Positions 17,464 to 26,538 of a DNA stretch of 64,000 nt are shown piece by piece. This DNA comes from SIG714 sp964638675 (GTDB lineage: Bacteria > Bacillota > Clostridia > Oscillospirales > CAG-272), in the NCBI GenBank assembly GCA_964638675.1, contig CAZXAU010000004.1, positions 1-64,000 of the forward strand. The letters are read 5' to 3'. The translations under genes and the position numbers were made by a program. The notes under the pieces were generated by a model. It was not told where the DNA came from and did not search any database. It saw only the letters and a list, made by a program, of their open reading frames with translations. The first letter of the stretch is position 1, and the number at the start of each line of letters is the position of its first letter.

Positions 17464-18015
17464 ATGATAGATCTTTTATCACTGCATAAGCTTTTTTTAT
17501 CAACACACATAAAACCGGGCGACAGTGTAGCCGATTTTACGATGGGAAACGGAAATGACACCCTGTGGCTGTCACGCACAGTAGGAAGCGATGGGCATGT
17601 CTATTCCTTTGATATACAAGAGCAGGCAATTGAAAGCACAAAGAAAAAGCTTACAGAAAACGGTGCCGATGAAAATTATACACTGATACTTGATTCGCAT
17701 TCAAATCTGAAGAATTACATACAGGGAAAAATTCGTGCAGGAGTCTTCAACCTCGGATATCTTCCCGGCGGCGATAAAAGCAAAACAACAATGCGTGAAA
17801 CCACAAAAAAGGCGGTCTGTGACGCCATAGACATCCTCGATGATGACGGAATATTGCTGATTGCAGTATATCCCGGTCACGAAGAAGGCGAGCTTGAAGG
17901 AAAAATGCTTGAAGAGCTGCTCTCCGAATATTCAAGATTTGTTTTCTGCGTATCAAAGTTCAAAATCATCAACTCACCGACATCGCCGTATTTCTTTATG
18001 GTAGAAAGAAGATAA
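17464..18015 (+). CDS. mnmM: tRNA (mnm5s2U34) methyltransferase MnmM (YtqB family)
   Basis: A 183-residue class I SAM methyltransferase of the YtqB family (PF06962). YtqB of Bacillus subtilis carries out the last methylation of the wobble uridine modification. The SAM-binding motif is ADFTMGNGNDTLWL, the ribose-binding Asp is in VYSFDIQ, and the family signature is FNLGYLPGGDK. The C terminus ends in PTSPYFFMVERR as in the family. SD is GGAG. It is transcribed divergently from ruvC, with a possibly structured leader. Confidence 0.88.
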   Translation: MIDLLSLHKLFLSTHIKPGDSVADFTMGNGNDTLWLSRTVGSDGHVYSFDIQEQAIESTKKKLTENGADENYTLILDSHSNLKNYIQGKIRAGVFNLGYLPGGDKSKTTMRETTKKAVCDAIDILDDDGILLIAVYPGHEEGELEGKMLEELLSEYSRFVFCVSKFKIINSPTSPYFFMVERR

Positions 18016-18073
18016 AAACCAACGCCAACCCTTGACCACAAACAAAACACTAACTTCATAAAACGAAGAAAAA

Positions 18074-18259
18074 ACGTGTGGGGCAGTAGCCCCCTACAGT
18101 TCGAGCAATCACAAGCTCAGCACCATTCAGAAGAAGCACTATACCCTATCCCTTTCAATAAAGTTTTTGATGAGGGAATGTGAAATTTTCTATAGAAAAT
18201 TTCACCGGGGAACTTTCTTCAGAAAGTTCCCCCGAGCACTAAACATACACTAACTAAAC
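18074..18259 (+). repeat. Intergenic hairpin element, copy 2 (full length), upstream of the CDF gene
   Basis: Read towards the downstream gene, it contains: a hairpin GGGGC/GCCCC (18080-18093); a conserved core beginning CTACAGTTCGAGCAAT and ending CATTCAGAAGAAGC; a CAATAAAG block; a perfect 26-base palindrome (18180-18205); and a 12-bp stem GGGGAACTTTCT/AGAAAGTTCCCC (18207-18232). The element ends in CACTAACTAAAC about 15 bases before the ATG, just 5' of the SD GGAGG. It matches copy 3 closely over its whole length. Confidence 0.8.
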
Positions 18260-18275
18260 TACGGAGGCAAGTACT

Positions 18276-19448
18276 ATGACGGAGCTGCTTATACGCAGAT
18301 TTATAAAAAACGGTAATAACAGCAAGGAGCCGGCAGTACGTGCGGCTTACGGAAAATTTGCAGGCGCTATCGGAATCATTCTCAATGTTTTTCTTTTTCT
18401 GATCAAATTGACAGCAGGAATTTTAGGTGGAATATCAGTATCGGTGGTGGCTGATGCGGTAAATAACCTGTCCGATGCATCATCAAGCATTGTAAATCTG
18501 ATGGGATTTCGTCTTGCCGAAAAACCGGCAGATAAAGAGCATCCGTATGGCCACGGAAGGTATGAATACCTATCGGCGCTTACGGTGTCTGCAATAATCC
18601 TTGTTATAGGATTTGAGCTTGCACGCTCGGGAATCGGAAGAATAATCGCACCGGAAATCAAGGATTTCTCGAGCGTCACACTGATCACACTGATTTTATC
18701 GATCATAATAAAGACATGGATGTATTTTTTTAATAAAAAAGTCGGAAAAATAATATCATCAGATTCATTGAGAGCGAGTGCTAAAGACAGCCTGAACGAC
18801 GTCATAACAACATCGGCAGTGCTGGCGGCATCGATAGCATCACCGATAATCGGGTTTGACCTTGACGGATATATGGCACTTGCGGTTTCAGTATTTATAC
18901 TGATAAGCGGCGTCGGGCTCATCAAGGACACAATAGCTCCACTTTTAGGAAGTGCACCCGATCCTGAATTTGTTGAGTATATTGAAAAAAAGATACTGTC
19001 ATATCCGAACGTCCTCGGCATCCACGACCTTATGATCCACGATTACGGACCGGGAAGAATGTACGGAACAGTGCATGTGGAAATGCCGTCCGAGCTTGAT
19101 ATACTCAAAGGACACGATATCGCGGACAGAATAGAACACGACTTTTTTGAAAACGACCACTTTACAATGACAATACACTACGACCCGATAGTCAGGAACG
19201 ATCCGTTGACAGACGGCATAAGTGCAATCATAAAAAGTGAATTGAAAAAGATCAATGAGGAAATCAAATTCCACGATATGCGTACAGTTCCAATGCTCGA
19301 CCGCACAAACGTCATATTCGATATAGTACTTCCGTATTCAGATAATTTAGATAAGAAAGAAATCAAAAGAACACTTGAAGATGCAGTAAACACGCAGTAT
19401 GAAAATATTTCGCTCGTCATCAACTTCGAGAGGAGTTATGTGGGATAA
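18276..19448 (+). CDS. Cation diffusion facilitator family transporter
   Basis: CDF exporter of divalent metals (Zn2+, Mn2+, Fe2+ or similar), exchanging them for protons. Membrane segments lie between about residues 30 and 220. Conserved motifs are SVVADAVNNLSDASSS (metal site A) and HPYGHGRYEYLSAL, with DSLNDVITTSAV in TM5. A cytoplasmic domain follows (VHVEMPSELDILKGHDIADRIE). At 390 residues it exceeds the usual 300 because of an extra C-terminal domain of about 80 residues (from SAIIKSEL), seen in many clostridial members. SD is GGAGG. Metal specificity is not clear. Confidence 0.9.
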   Translation: MTELLIRRFIKNGNNSKEPAVRAAYGKFAGAIGIILNVFLFLIKLTAGILGGISVSVVADAVNNLSDASSSIVNLMGFRLAEKPADKEHPYGHGRYEYLSALTVSAIILVIGFELARSGIGRIIAPEIKDFSSVTLITLILSIIIKTWMYFFNKKVGKIISSDSLRASAKDSLNDVITTSAVLAASIASPIIGFDLDGYMALAVSVFILISGVGLIKDTIAPLLGSAPDPEFVEYIEKKILSYPNVLGIHDLMIHDYGPGRMYGTVHVEMPSELDILKGHDIADRIEHDFFENDHFTMTIHYDPIVRNDPLTDGISAIIKSELKKINEEIKFHDMRTVPMLDRTNVIFDIVLPYSDNLDKKEIKRTLEDAVNTQYENISLVINFERSYVG

Positions 19449-19480
19449 ACAAAAAAGAAAAGGGAAAGGAAACAGTTAAA

Positions 19481-21844
19481 ATGAAAAGACCTGCCGCACT
19501 TATTCTTCTTTTATCCATGATAATTTCACTTCTGGCATCATGTTCCGATACAGTTAAGATCACCGATATCCAAAGCAGCTCGACCCCGTACACAGACAGC
19601 ACACCAATGCATACATCGCAGACACAAGGTATTGCCAATATCATAATAAATGAGGTGAAAGTAGGCAACAAAGAATATGACGGCACCGATTTCAAAGATT
19701 GGATAGAGATTTATAACAGAGGAGATACAAATATACTGCTTAACGGGTATTCGATCGGAAGCGAGCGGCTCGGAACCCATGCACTTGAGCTGACAGGAAA
19801 AATGCTCCCATCAGGTGGATACCTGCTTGTCCCGATCGACGAAAATTCCAATTTCAATATTATGAAAACCGGAGAAGAGGTCACGCTGTATAAAAACGGG
19901 GAAAAGGTCAATTCTCTTTATATCCCAGAGTTAAACGGATATTGCTCATATACACATGACGGGATATGCAATATGCCGACACCGGGATATGAAAACACAA
20001 CAGAAGGATATCGGCTTTTCCTTGAAAATCTCGACAGACACGAAATAGTCATAAATGAAGTAATGGCATCAAATTCTAAATATTTTCCTGATGCTTCAGG
20101 CAAGTGTTATGATTATATCGAGCTGTATAACAGATCGGACATAGATATATCGCTCGGCGATTATTACCTCAGCGACAAATTCAAGAATCCGCAAAAATAC
20201 GCCCTACCGGATGTAATACTTGAAAAAGGCGGATATATCTGCATACGCTGTTCGGGACTTGAAGAGCCGTTACACGCAAATTTCAAAATTTCATCAGGCG
20301 ATACTATCTACTTGACAAAGGGTAAAAAAATCGTCGATTCACTGACCCTGCCCGAAAACCTTCTGAGCAACATATCGTATGGCAGAAGCAGTGATAAAGC
20401 AATGATCAATATCTATATGGATATTCCAACCCCCGAAAGTGCCAATAAATCGGGAGCTGTTACACTCTCCAAAGCACCCAAGGCATCAAAGACGCCGGGA
20501 ATGTACGATTCACCATTCAAGCTCACTCTGTCTGGGGAGGGAGACATATATTATACACTTGACGGTACAAAACCGGACAGCAGTTCAAAAAAATACAACG
20601 GGGAGATCGATATCAAAACCGGTATAAACACACTGCGTGCCGTATCATATGACGGAAAATTCCGGGGCGAAGAAGCGATATATTCATATACCGTAGGAAT
20701 TGAGCACACATTGCCTGTAATATCGGTGGAAATACCGTCAGAATATCTCCGGGGAGAGGGAGGAATTCTCGATACAATAAATGAAAACATCGAAAAAGAG
20801 GCAACAATTACCCTATTTGAAAACGGCAATGCCGAGTTTTCACTGCCATTCGGATTCCGTCTGCACGGAAAGGACAGCAGAAAGGGCAAAAAGCAGAGCT
20901 TCCAGATACGTTTCCGTGCCGATTACGGAGTAAGCAAGCTGAAATACTCACTCTTTGATGGACTTGATGTATCAGAATTCGACTCACTCATACTCAGCGG
21001 CGGCGGAGAAGATTATCCTTTTTCCATGATAAGAGAGCCGCTGATAACTTCAATAGTAGGAAGCGGAGCCGACATTTATGTTCAGAGCTACAAGCCGGTG
21101 GTGCTCTACCTTTCCGGTGAATATTACGGCGTATACTATCTGAAAGAACGTTTCTCGGATGACTATGTAGCATCACACCTTGATGTTTCAAGCTCATCGG
21201 TAGACCTTCTCGAGCTTCTCGGCGTTGCACAATCGGGAAGCGACGAGGATTACAAAGCACTCATAAAATATGTCAAATCCCACGATCTGACAAACGCTGA
21301 GTATTATAAATATGTCACCGACAGAATCGACCTGATATCGCTGATCGACTGGAATATATGCAGGAGTTATGTGGGAGACAGGGATTATCTTAATATACGC
21401 TTCTTCCGATCAAGCGAAACTGATGGAAAATGGCGTTGGATGTTCTTTGACCTCGACTGGGCTTTCTATCGTCCGGAAGATAGCACCATACCCAATATCT
21501 TGGAAAATAACGAGAGAAATATCCTGTTTTATTCACTGATGAAAAATCCTGAATGCCGTGAAACATTCTTAAAACGTTATGCCTACCTTATGAATACCAT
21601 ACTCAATGAAGAAACATTTCTCAAAAAACTTGAAGAAATAGTTGCACTTATTGAGCCTGAAATGGAACGTGACAGAACTCTCTGGGGCTACAAATACAGC
21701 AGCTGGGTTAAAAGAGTTGATGAGATACGTGATTTCTTCCGTGACGGTGCGAGAGATAAAACTATTCTTACCGCCATTAAAAGCCAGTTCTCACTGTCCG
21801 ACAGTGAAATGAAAAAATACTTCGGAGACAAATACAAAAAATGA
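19481..21844 (+). CDS. CotH-kinase-family lipoprotein with lamin-tail and chitobiase-like domains
   Basis: Secreted lipoprotein of 787 residues. The signal peptide ends in the lipobox LASC (Cys21). Two lamin tail domains follow (about 52-170, 190-320; INEVKVGN and INEVMASN openings, WIEIYNRG and YIELYNRS cores). A chitobiase/hexosaminidase C-terminal-type repeat covers about 340-405 (YYTLDGTKPD). The CotH domain spans about 410-740, with LHGKDSRKGKKQSF, YGVYYLKERFSDDY and the metal-binding FFDLDWAF. CotH proteins are atypical kinases of spore coats and, in other clostridia, partners of surface polysaccharide or cellulosome proteins. Here the lipid anchor suggests action on extracellular proteins. 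It overlaps the next gene by ATGA. Confidence 0.88.
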   Translation: MKRPAALILLLSMIISLLASCSDTVKITDIQSSSTPYTDSTPMHTSQTQGIANIIINEVKVGNKEYDGTDFKDWIEIYNRGDTNILLNGYSIGSERLGTHALELTGKMLPSGGYLLVPIDENSNFNIMKTGEEVTLYKNGEKVNSLYIPELNGYCSYTHDGICNMPTPGYENTTEGYRLFLENLDRHEIVINEVMASNSKYFPDASGKCYDYIELYNRSDIDISLGDYYLSDKFKNPQKYALPDVILEKGGYICIRCSGLEEPLHANFKISSGDTIYLTKGKKIVDSLTLPENLLSNISYGRSSDKAMINIYMDIPTPESANKSGAVTLSKAPKASKTPGMYDSPFKLTLSGEGDIYYTLDGTKPDSSSKKYNGEIDIKTGINTLRAVSYDGKFRGEEAIYSYTVGIEHTLPVISVEIPSEYLRGEGGILDTINENIEKEATITLFENGNAEFSLPFGFRLHGKDSRKGKKQSFQIRFRADYGVSKLKYSLFDGLDVSEFDSLILSGGGEDYPFSMIREPLITSIVGSGADIYVQSYKPVVLYLSGEYYGVYYLKERFSDDYVASHLDVSSSSVDLLELLGVAQSGSDEDYKALIKYVKSHDLTNAEYYKYVTDRIDLISLIDWNICRSYVGDRDYLNIRFFRSSETDGKWRWMFFDLDWAFYRPEDSTIPNILENNERNILFYSLMKNPECRETFLKRYAYLMNTILNEETFLKKLEEIVALIEPEMERDRTLWGYKYSSWVKRVDEIRDFFRDGARDKTILTAIKSQFSLSDSEMKKYFGDKYKK

Positions 21845-22671
21845 TATACTATATACTTCTTGCATTCCTTGCCGCAATACTTTTTATCGCATATTCAACC
21901 TACGAAGGACTGAAAACAGTTACCTACCGCATTGAAAGCGATAAGGTAGAAAATTGTATACGTTTTGTAATGCTTTCCGATCTCCACGGCGGAAAATACG
22001 GTAAAAATCAGAGCGAGCTTTTAAAAAAAGTAAAAAAGATAGCCCCAGATGCAATTCTCATGCCAGGCGATATAATTGATGACCGAAAGAGAAACTCTAA
22101 CGATCACGGGTTTGTCCGGAATTTCGGAGGAAATTTCAAATGCTATTATTCAACCGGAAATCACGAGCATCGGCACAAGAATTTTGACTATGTCATAGCT
22201 GAGCTGCAAGAGAGCGGAATCACCGTTTTGCAGAATGAAAGCACAAAATTTAAGATAGGAAACACATACGCCACAATTTCGGGACTTAACGATTATCTAT
22301 ATTATCTGGATGAAAACAAAAGCGAGCAATGGGCAACAGAGCTTAAAAAGCTTTCGGGATCGCTTGACAAAAAAAGCTTTTCAATTCTCCTGTCCCATCA
22401 CCCCGATTTTGTGGAAAATTACGCAGACACCGACTTTGATCTTATTCTTTCGGGTCACGCACACGGAGGTCAAATGAGGTTGCCGTTTATCAACGGAGTA
22501 TACGCTCCGGGACAAGGACTGTTTCCGAAATACGCCGGCGGCAGATACGATCTGAAAAACAAAAATGTGCTGATCGTAGGCAGAGGTCTGTCGAAAGATC
22601 ACACCCCTAGAATATTCAATCGCCCCGAAATCGTGGTAATAGATGTTGTAAAAAAATCAGCTGTCGGATAA
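21841..22671 (+). CDS. Membrane-anchored metallophosphoesterase (calcineurin-like)
   Basis: A single N-terminal membrane helix (residues 1-20) carries a calcineurin-type two-metal phosphoesterase domain of about 240 residues. All five motifs are present: SDLHGG, PGDIIDD, GNHEH, LLSHHPD and SGHAHGGQ. The family (YkuE-like) includes UDP-2,3-diacylglucosamine hydrolase relatives and phosphodiesterases of unknown substrate. The start ATG overlaps the stop of the CotH gene, so the two are translationally coupled. An extracellular kinase-like protein beside a membrane phosphoesterase is suggestive but unproven. Confidence 0.88.
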   Translation: MIYYILLAFLAAILFIAYSTYEGLKTVTYRIESDKVENCIRFVMLSDLHGGKYGKNQSELLKKVKKIAPDAILMPGDIIDDRKRNSNDHGFVRNFGGNFKCYYSTGNHEHRHKNFDYVIAELQESGITVLQNESTKFKIGNTYATISGLNDYLYYLDENKSEQWATELKKLSGSLDKKSFSILLSHHPDFVENYADTDFDLILSGHAHGGQMRLPFINGVYAPGQGLFPKYAGGRYDLKNKNVLIVGRGLSKDHTPRIFNRPEIVVIDVVKKSAVG

Positions 22672-22685
22672 ATAAATACAAAAAG

Positions 22686-22736
22686 AAACACCCGTAAAAA
22701 CGTCCAGTGCAATAAACTGACACTTTACGGGTGTTT
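22686..22736. terminator. Bidirectional terminator between convergent genes
   Basis: AAACACCCGTAAA (22686-22698) pairs perfectly with TTTACGGGTGTTT (22724-22736). T-rich DNA follows on the plus strand and A-rich DNA precedes it, so it can work in both directions. Confidence 0.9.
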
Positions 22737-22754
22737 TATTATTATCCGATTATT

Positions 22755-24398
22755 TCACTTGATATCGATCGGCATTGTTCCCTCGTTTTCATAGTCGTAG
22801 ATCAGATATTTATCTCCCGATTTCACGAAATAGAAGGTGTAGTTATAATCATATGTTATCTCTTTATCATCGTTTGTTATGACATACTGTGTGAGCGAGA
22901 TCTGTGCCGAAAAGAGACCTTCACCATGCTTGTAGTAATTTCCCGTCACTATATTGCGGAATCCGTAGCTTTTGTGCTTCTGATAGAATTGGGCATATAT
23001 CATATTCTCCTGGAATGTATTGTATGCCACCGAATCCTCCACAAGATATTGCTTCATTTTAGTTACGAAATAGTATCCCGACTCACGGGTCATGATCTTA
23101 CCTATTGTACACGCAACCTCAATAAGCAGTTCTTCGTACTCTTCCTGAAGCTCTTCATCCGAGTGAAGCACTTCTTTATATACGCCGTTTTCATATATCA
23201 TTTCGGGGGGTACCCCGTATGAATTTGTGACCGACAAAGAAGGTTGTGTTCCGACCCATGTGAGTGAATATTTTTTATATCTTATTCCCAAGACGCCTTC
23301 GGGCATATATTTGCTGTATCTTGTAGCTATTTTTTCCTCAACGATATAGGAATCGGGGACATCATATCCGGAAAGTGTCGGTTTGCTTGTCGAAATTACC
23401 ATGAATTCAAGCTTTCCGCTGCTTTCAATTTCGGGGTCTGAGTAAACATTTCCTCCAATCAGCTTTTGAAGTTCTCTCTCATTGCCGTCCGGATCGACCA
23501 CCTTCACGCTCTCGGCTATGCCATTATAAACATATATATCAAACTCGAGTGCTTCACTGCCTTTATAAAATCCGCTTACACTTCCGTGGGCAGAAGGTAT
23601 AATGCATTCCTTTCCTATTTCCATGCCGTTTATCAGAACCTTGCTCTCGCTTTTCGCCCTGACAGTCACGATATCCTCTTTTACCGTCGATATCTGTCCG
23701 AACAGAGCTGCCGATGACAGCTTTGTTCCCTCTGTATGCTCAAGTGCAACGTTATTTCCGTTCTTTGTTACCCTGTAATCGGGCAGCTTTGAGAACCACG
23801 GGAGCTTATATATTTCATATTCGCCTGCAATAAGCGATCCTCTCTCGGCTATGTAACTCTCGGGAACTCTCTTTCCTCCTATATAGACCTCGCTCCCTGC
23901 TTCGACTCTGAGGACATAACACCTGTCATTCGGGAATATCAGCTCGGCACTGTCGAAAACATAAATGTCAAAATTCTTTTTGTTCCTGATTCCCGAAGGC
24001 TTGAGCGTAAAATAGCCTATTATCTCATCGCCTGCAATGACCGAATACTTACGATCATCCGACAGTCCGTTTGAGACCTCTTTATACGAAAGCTCTCTTC
24101 CGCTGACAAGCTCCGAAAAGCTCTCTGCAAATTCGTCTTTTCCGACAGCTGCGGGCAGCTGCTCACCCATTGTGCCATACAGCGATGCTCTATCACCCGA
24201 AAGAAACAGTTTCTCAAAGCTTTCGGATGCAACATAAGACGGTCTCGATTGCTCATAATAAAACAGAAAATCCGAAAGAATACTGCTGACCACAATTCCT
24301 GCAACAACTATGATCAGCACTGCGGCAAGCATCGAATACATGAATATCTTACCGCCACGTGTCATTGCCTTGTATTTACTTTTTATTTTCTCTATCAT
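22755..24398 (-). CDS. Membrane-anchored extracytoplasmic protein of unknown function
   Basis: 547 residues. A basic cytoplasmic stretch precedes one transmembrane helix (about 17-42); the rest is extracytoplasmic, rich in Tyr, Glu and beta-prone sequence. Short repeated units such as SEVYIGGKRVPESYI and SKVLINGMEIGKE suggest tandem small beta domains of the kind that display residues on a hairpin. The C-terminal part (about 410-547) resembles an NTF2-like or cystatin-like fold, but I cannot name a family. SD is GGAG. The full region upstream is occupied by element copy 3. It may share a transcript with the glycosidase gene upstream. Confidence 0.75.
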   Translation of the reverse strand: MIEKIKSKYKAMTRGGKIFMYSMLAAVLIIVVAGIVVSSILSDFLFYYEQSRPSYVASESFEKLFLSGDRASLYGTMGEQLPAAVGKDEFAESFSELVSGRELSYKEVSNGLSDDRKYSVIAGDEIIGYFTLKPSGIRNKKNFDIYVFDSAELIFPNDRCYVLRVEAGSEVYIGGKRVPESYIAERGSLIAGEYEIYKLPWFSKLPDYRVTKNGNNVALEHTEGTKLSSAALFGQISTVKEDIVTVRAKSESKVLINGMEIGKECIIPSAHGSVSGFYKGSEALEFDIYVYNGIAESVKVVDPDGNERELQKLIGGNVYSDPEIESSGKLEFMVISTSKPTLSGYDVPDSYIVEEKIATRYSKYMPEGVLGIRYKKYSLTWVGTQPSLSVTNSYGVPPEMIYENGVYKEVLHSDEELQEEYEELLIEVACTIGKIMTRESGYYFVTKMKQYLVEDSVAYNTFQENMIYAQFYQKHKSYGFRNIVTGNYYKHGEGLFSAQISLTQYVITNDDKEITYDYNYTFYFVKSGDKYLIYDYENEGTMPIDIK

Positions 24399-24423
24399 AG
24401 CTTTTCTCCGTTCCGGTTTGGAA

Positions 24424-24613
24424 AGTTAGTTTGCGTTTGGTTGTCGGGGGAACTTTCTGTAGAAAGTTCCCGGTGAAATTTTCCACAGAAAATTTCACCT
24501 TGCCCCATTCAAAGACTTTATTGAAGGAGGTGGGGATGGGGCTTCTTCTGGATGGTGCTGAATTTGTAATTGCTTGAACTGTAGCCGGCATGTGGGATCC
24601 CTCCCACACACGG
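24424..24613 (-). repeat. Intergenic hairpin element, copy 3 (full length), upstream of the 547-residue gene
   Basis: Minus-strand copy of the element at 18074-18259. Towards the gene it has a hairpin TGTGGGA/TCCCACA whose sequence differs from copy 2 while the pairing is kept, then the conserved core (CTACAGTTCAAGCAAT ... CATCCAGAAGAAGC). A stem CCCCAT/ATGGGG flanks the CAATAAAG block. Next is a 12-bp stem with a 4-base loop (24472-24499), then GGGAACTTTCT/AGAAAGTTCCC (24448-24471). It ends in CGCAAACTAACT (24424-24435), 25 bases before the ATG. Confidence 0.8.
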
Positions 24614-24714
24614 AATACCCAACTCTTCACTTTTCACTCTTCACTATTCGCAAAACCTCTGGAATCTCTTCCTCACACAGGTATTTGAGAATTATTAAAG
24701 TTTAATTGTGTTTT
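24614..24714. other. Remainder of the gap before the glycosidase gene
   Basis: About 100 bases with no recognised gene or signal. It contains short CTTCACT-type direct repeats only. Confidence 0.4.
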
Positions 24715-26463
24715 TTACGGCTTTACCATAAAATATGTCGGTACTGAACGCGGCGAAGATATCTGGGAACGGTTGTTCATAACTACATATTCGCCGGGAT
24801 TTCCGTATAATCCTCGTGAATCAAGATAATACATAACAGACGAAGTTCCGCCGTCAAGATTTCCGGCAGTAACCGCACCGTATTCAAGCATAATATCTAT
24901 AACATCCGAATATGAACCGCCGAGGCTGTTGCCCATTCGTCCGTCAATGGTCAAAAACATGACCGCTCCGTCAGCTCTCTGTCCGATTGCAGTTCTCGGA
25001 TTAAGGCTTTTTTCATCTTCTGCACCCGCATACGATTGCGGTTCTCCGTTTATTATCAGCACGGGAGCACACGACATTCCATCGCGAATGCCGTACTTTT
25101 CGTAATCTTCCTTGGTTATCGATCTGTTGAAAGCTACAAGGGCATTGTCATTTGTAAATCCGATAAATCCCTTATACGGTCCTCCGCTATCCTGATATAT
25201 GAATTCTCCCTTTGAAACCACGCTTCCGAAAGGCATCGAGCCATTATACAGCTCTTTACCTTGATAGTGATAGTTTCCGTCATAGAAAAAGCCGCCATTT
25301 ATCGCAGCGATCGCACCTTCATGCTTTGCCGCAGTCAAAACCGGTACTCCTGCAACCTTATAATCGAACGTGTTTATACCTCTGTAGCCAATGGATGTTG
25401 CGGCAAAAACCTTTGAGGGGTCTTTTATCAGAAGCATGGTTGCATTATACGTCTTTCCCGTGATTTTAATGATCTTGATTCCGTCCGGGCAATCGCTCCA
25501 TTCGTCATCCGGAATTTCGGTCTCGATCGGCTTTTTATTTTTTTCTTTTATATTTGCATCGTCAACAAGTGATGATATATCGATATTTTTATCATCGCAG
25601 TAATCAAGCAGACCTGTCAGATTCATAAATGAAAGTGAATAAAAATCGTTTGCACTGCCGCCGACCGCATTATCTGAAACAAGTTTGCACAGCACGACCT
25701 TATTATATGACATTCCGAGCTGTTTTGCAGTTTCGGCTATACCTACATCCTCATTCAGTGAGTAAAGTGAAAGTACAGTTATCGGTATTTCGTTTTCTGA
25801 AATTACATTCTGCAATTGACTGTTCAGCATATCATTTTCTTTTTCTGATGCCGAAACACTGCCCATTAACAGTGAATCATTCACGTTTTCCTCAATTTCA
25901 CCGTTTTTCATCAGCGTCATGAGAAAATCGCACGACACATCTCTGAAGCTCTTTCCAGTTGCAGTATCGCCTGAAAAGCCTTTTATCTGGTCAGACAGCG
26001 TACATGTTTCGACCGTGAGATCGGATGAGAGCTGTAATGTCATGCTGTATCCTATATCAAGTGTTACGCTTATAAACTTTTCTTTTTCTCCGCCGAAATC
26101 AAATATGAACGGCTCCTCAGAAGTCGGATGTGCTTCTGTGGGGGATTCTTTTCCCTTATTGAGTATCGAATCTATCGTCTCTTTGGAAAGGAAGAGCGAT
26201 GACAGCCATTTCATTGCCGATGTCTCGTCAAATGATTTTACAGCCATATTTCTTGCCGTTCTGCTCGGTCCGTTAAACAGTGCTGTCAGGATCAAAGTAA
26301 GTGACAGCAAAACAGAGAGAACTACCGAAAGAAAAGCAATGGCTATTCTTTTTATAACACGAACAGTACCAACCTTTTTTGAGGCATTGCAAGAGACATT
26401 TTTGTCATTTGTCTGTTCTGCATTCATTTCTTTCAAATTTTTCTTACGCATTTTGTATTTCAA
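24715..26463 (-). CDS. Phosphodiester glycosidase (NAGPA) domain protein with RsgI-like middle domain
   Basis: 582 residues. A cytoplasmic tail of about 35 residues precedes one transmembrane helix (about 38-63). Residues 130-265 resemble the extracytoplasmic domain of RsgI anti-sigma factors: VTLDIGYSMTLQLS, then a pattern ending AETAKQLGMSYNKVVLCKL. Residues 325-582 are a phosphodiester glycosidase domain (PF09992), with AAINGGFF, NPRTAIGQ, FLTIDGR and GNLDGGTSS. Related domains cleave GlcNAc-phosphodiester bonds, and in bacteria probably act on teichoic-acid-like or exopolysaccharide linkages. The first start is TTG at 26463 after AGGAGG (4-base spacing). An ATG 12 bases downstream is an alternative. 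Confidence 0.82.
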   Translation of the reverse strand: MKYKMRKKNLKEMNAEQTNDKNVSCNASKKVGTVRVIKRIAIAFLSVVLSVLLSLTLILTALFNGPSRTARNMAVKSFDETSAMKWLSSLFLSKETIDSILNKGKESPTEAHPTSEEPFIFDFGGEKEKFISVTLDIGYSMTLQLSSDLTVETCTLSDQIKGFSGDTATGKSFRDVSCDFLMTLMKNGEIEENVNDSLLMGSVSASEKENDMLNSQLQNVISENEIPITVLSLYSLNEDVGIAETAKQLGMSYNKVVLCKLVSDNAVGGSANDFYSLSFMNLTGLLDYCDDKNIDISSLVDDANIKEKNKKPIETEIPDDEWSDCPDGIKIIKITGKTYNATMLLIKDPSKVFAATSIGYRGINTFDYKVAGVPVLTAAKHEGAIAAINGGFFYDGNYHYQGKELYNGSMPFGSVVSKGEFIYQDSGGPYKGFIGFTNDNALVAFNRSITKEDYEKYGIRDGMSCAPVLIINGEPQSYAGAEDEKSLNPRTAIGQRADGAVMFLTIDGRMGNSLGGSYSDVIDIMLEYGAVTAGNLDGGTSSVMYYLDSRGLYGNPGEYVVMNNRSQISSPRSVPTYFMVKP

Positions 26464-26538
26464 AATACCTCCTGAAAACTTTAAAGAATTTTTTTAAATA
26501 TATTTATTCTCAATATAAATTATTTTTTTTCAAATGCT

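Noticed and set aside
16263..24613. CRISPR array
   Set aside because: The repeated units are about 190 bases, far apart, palindromic and lack spacers of regular length; no cas gene is present.
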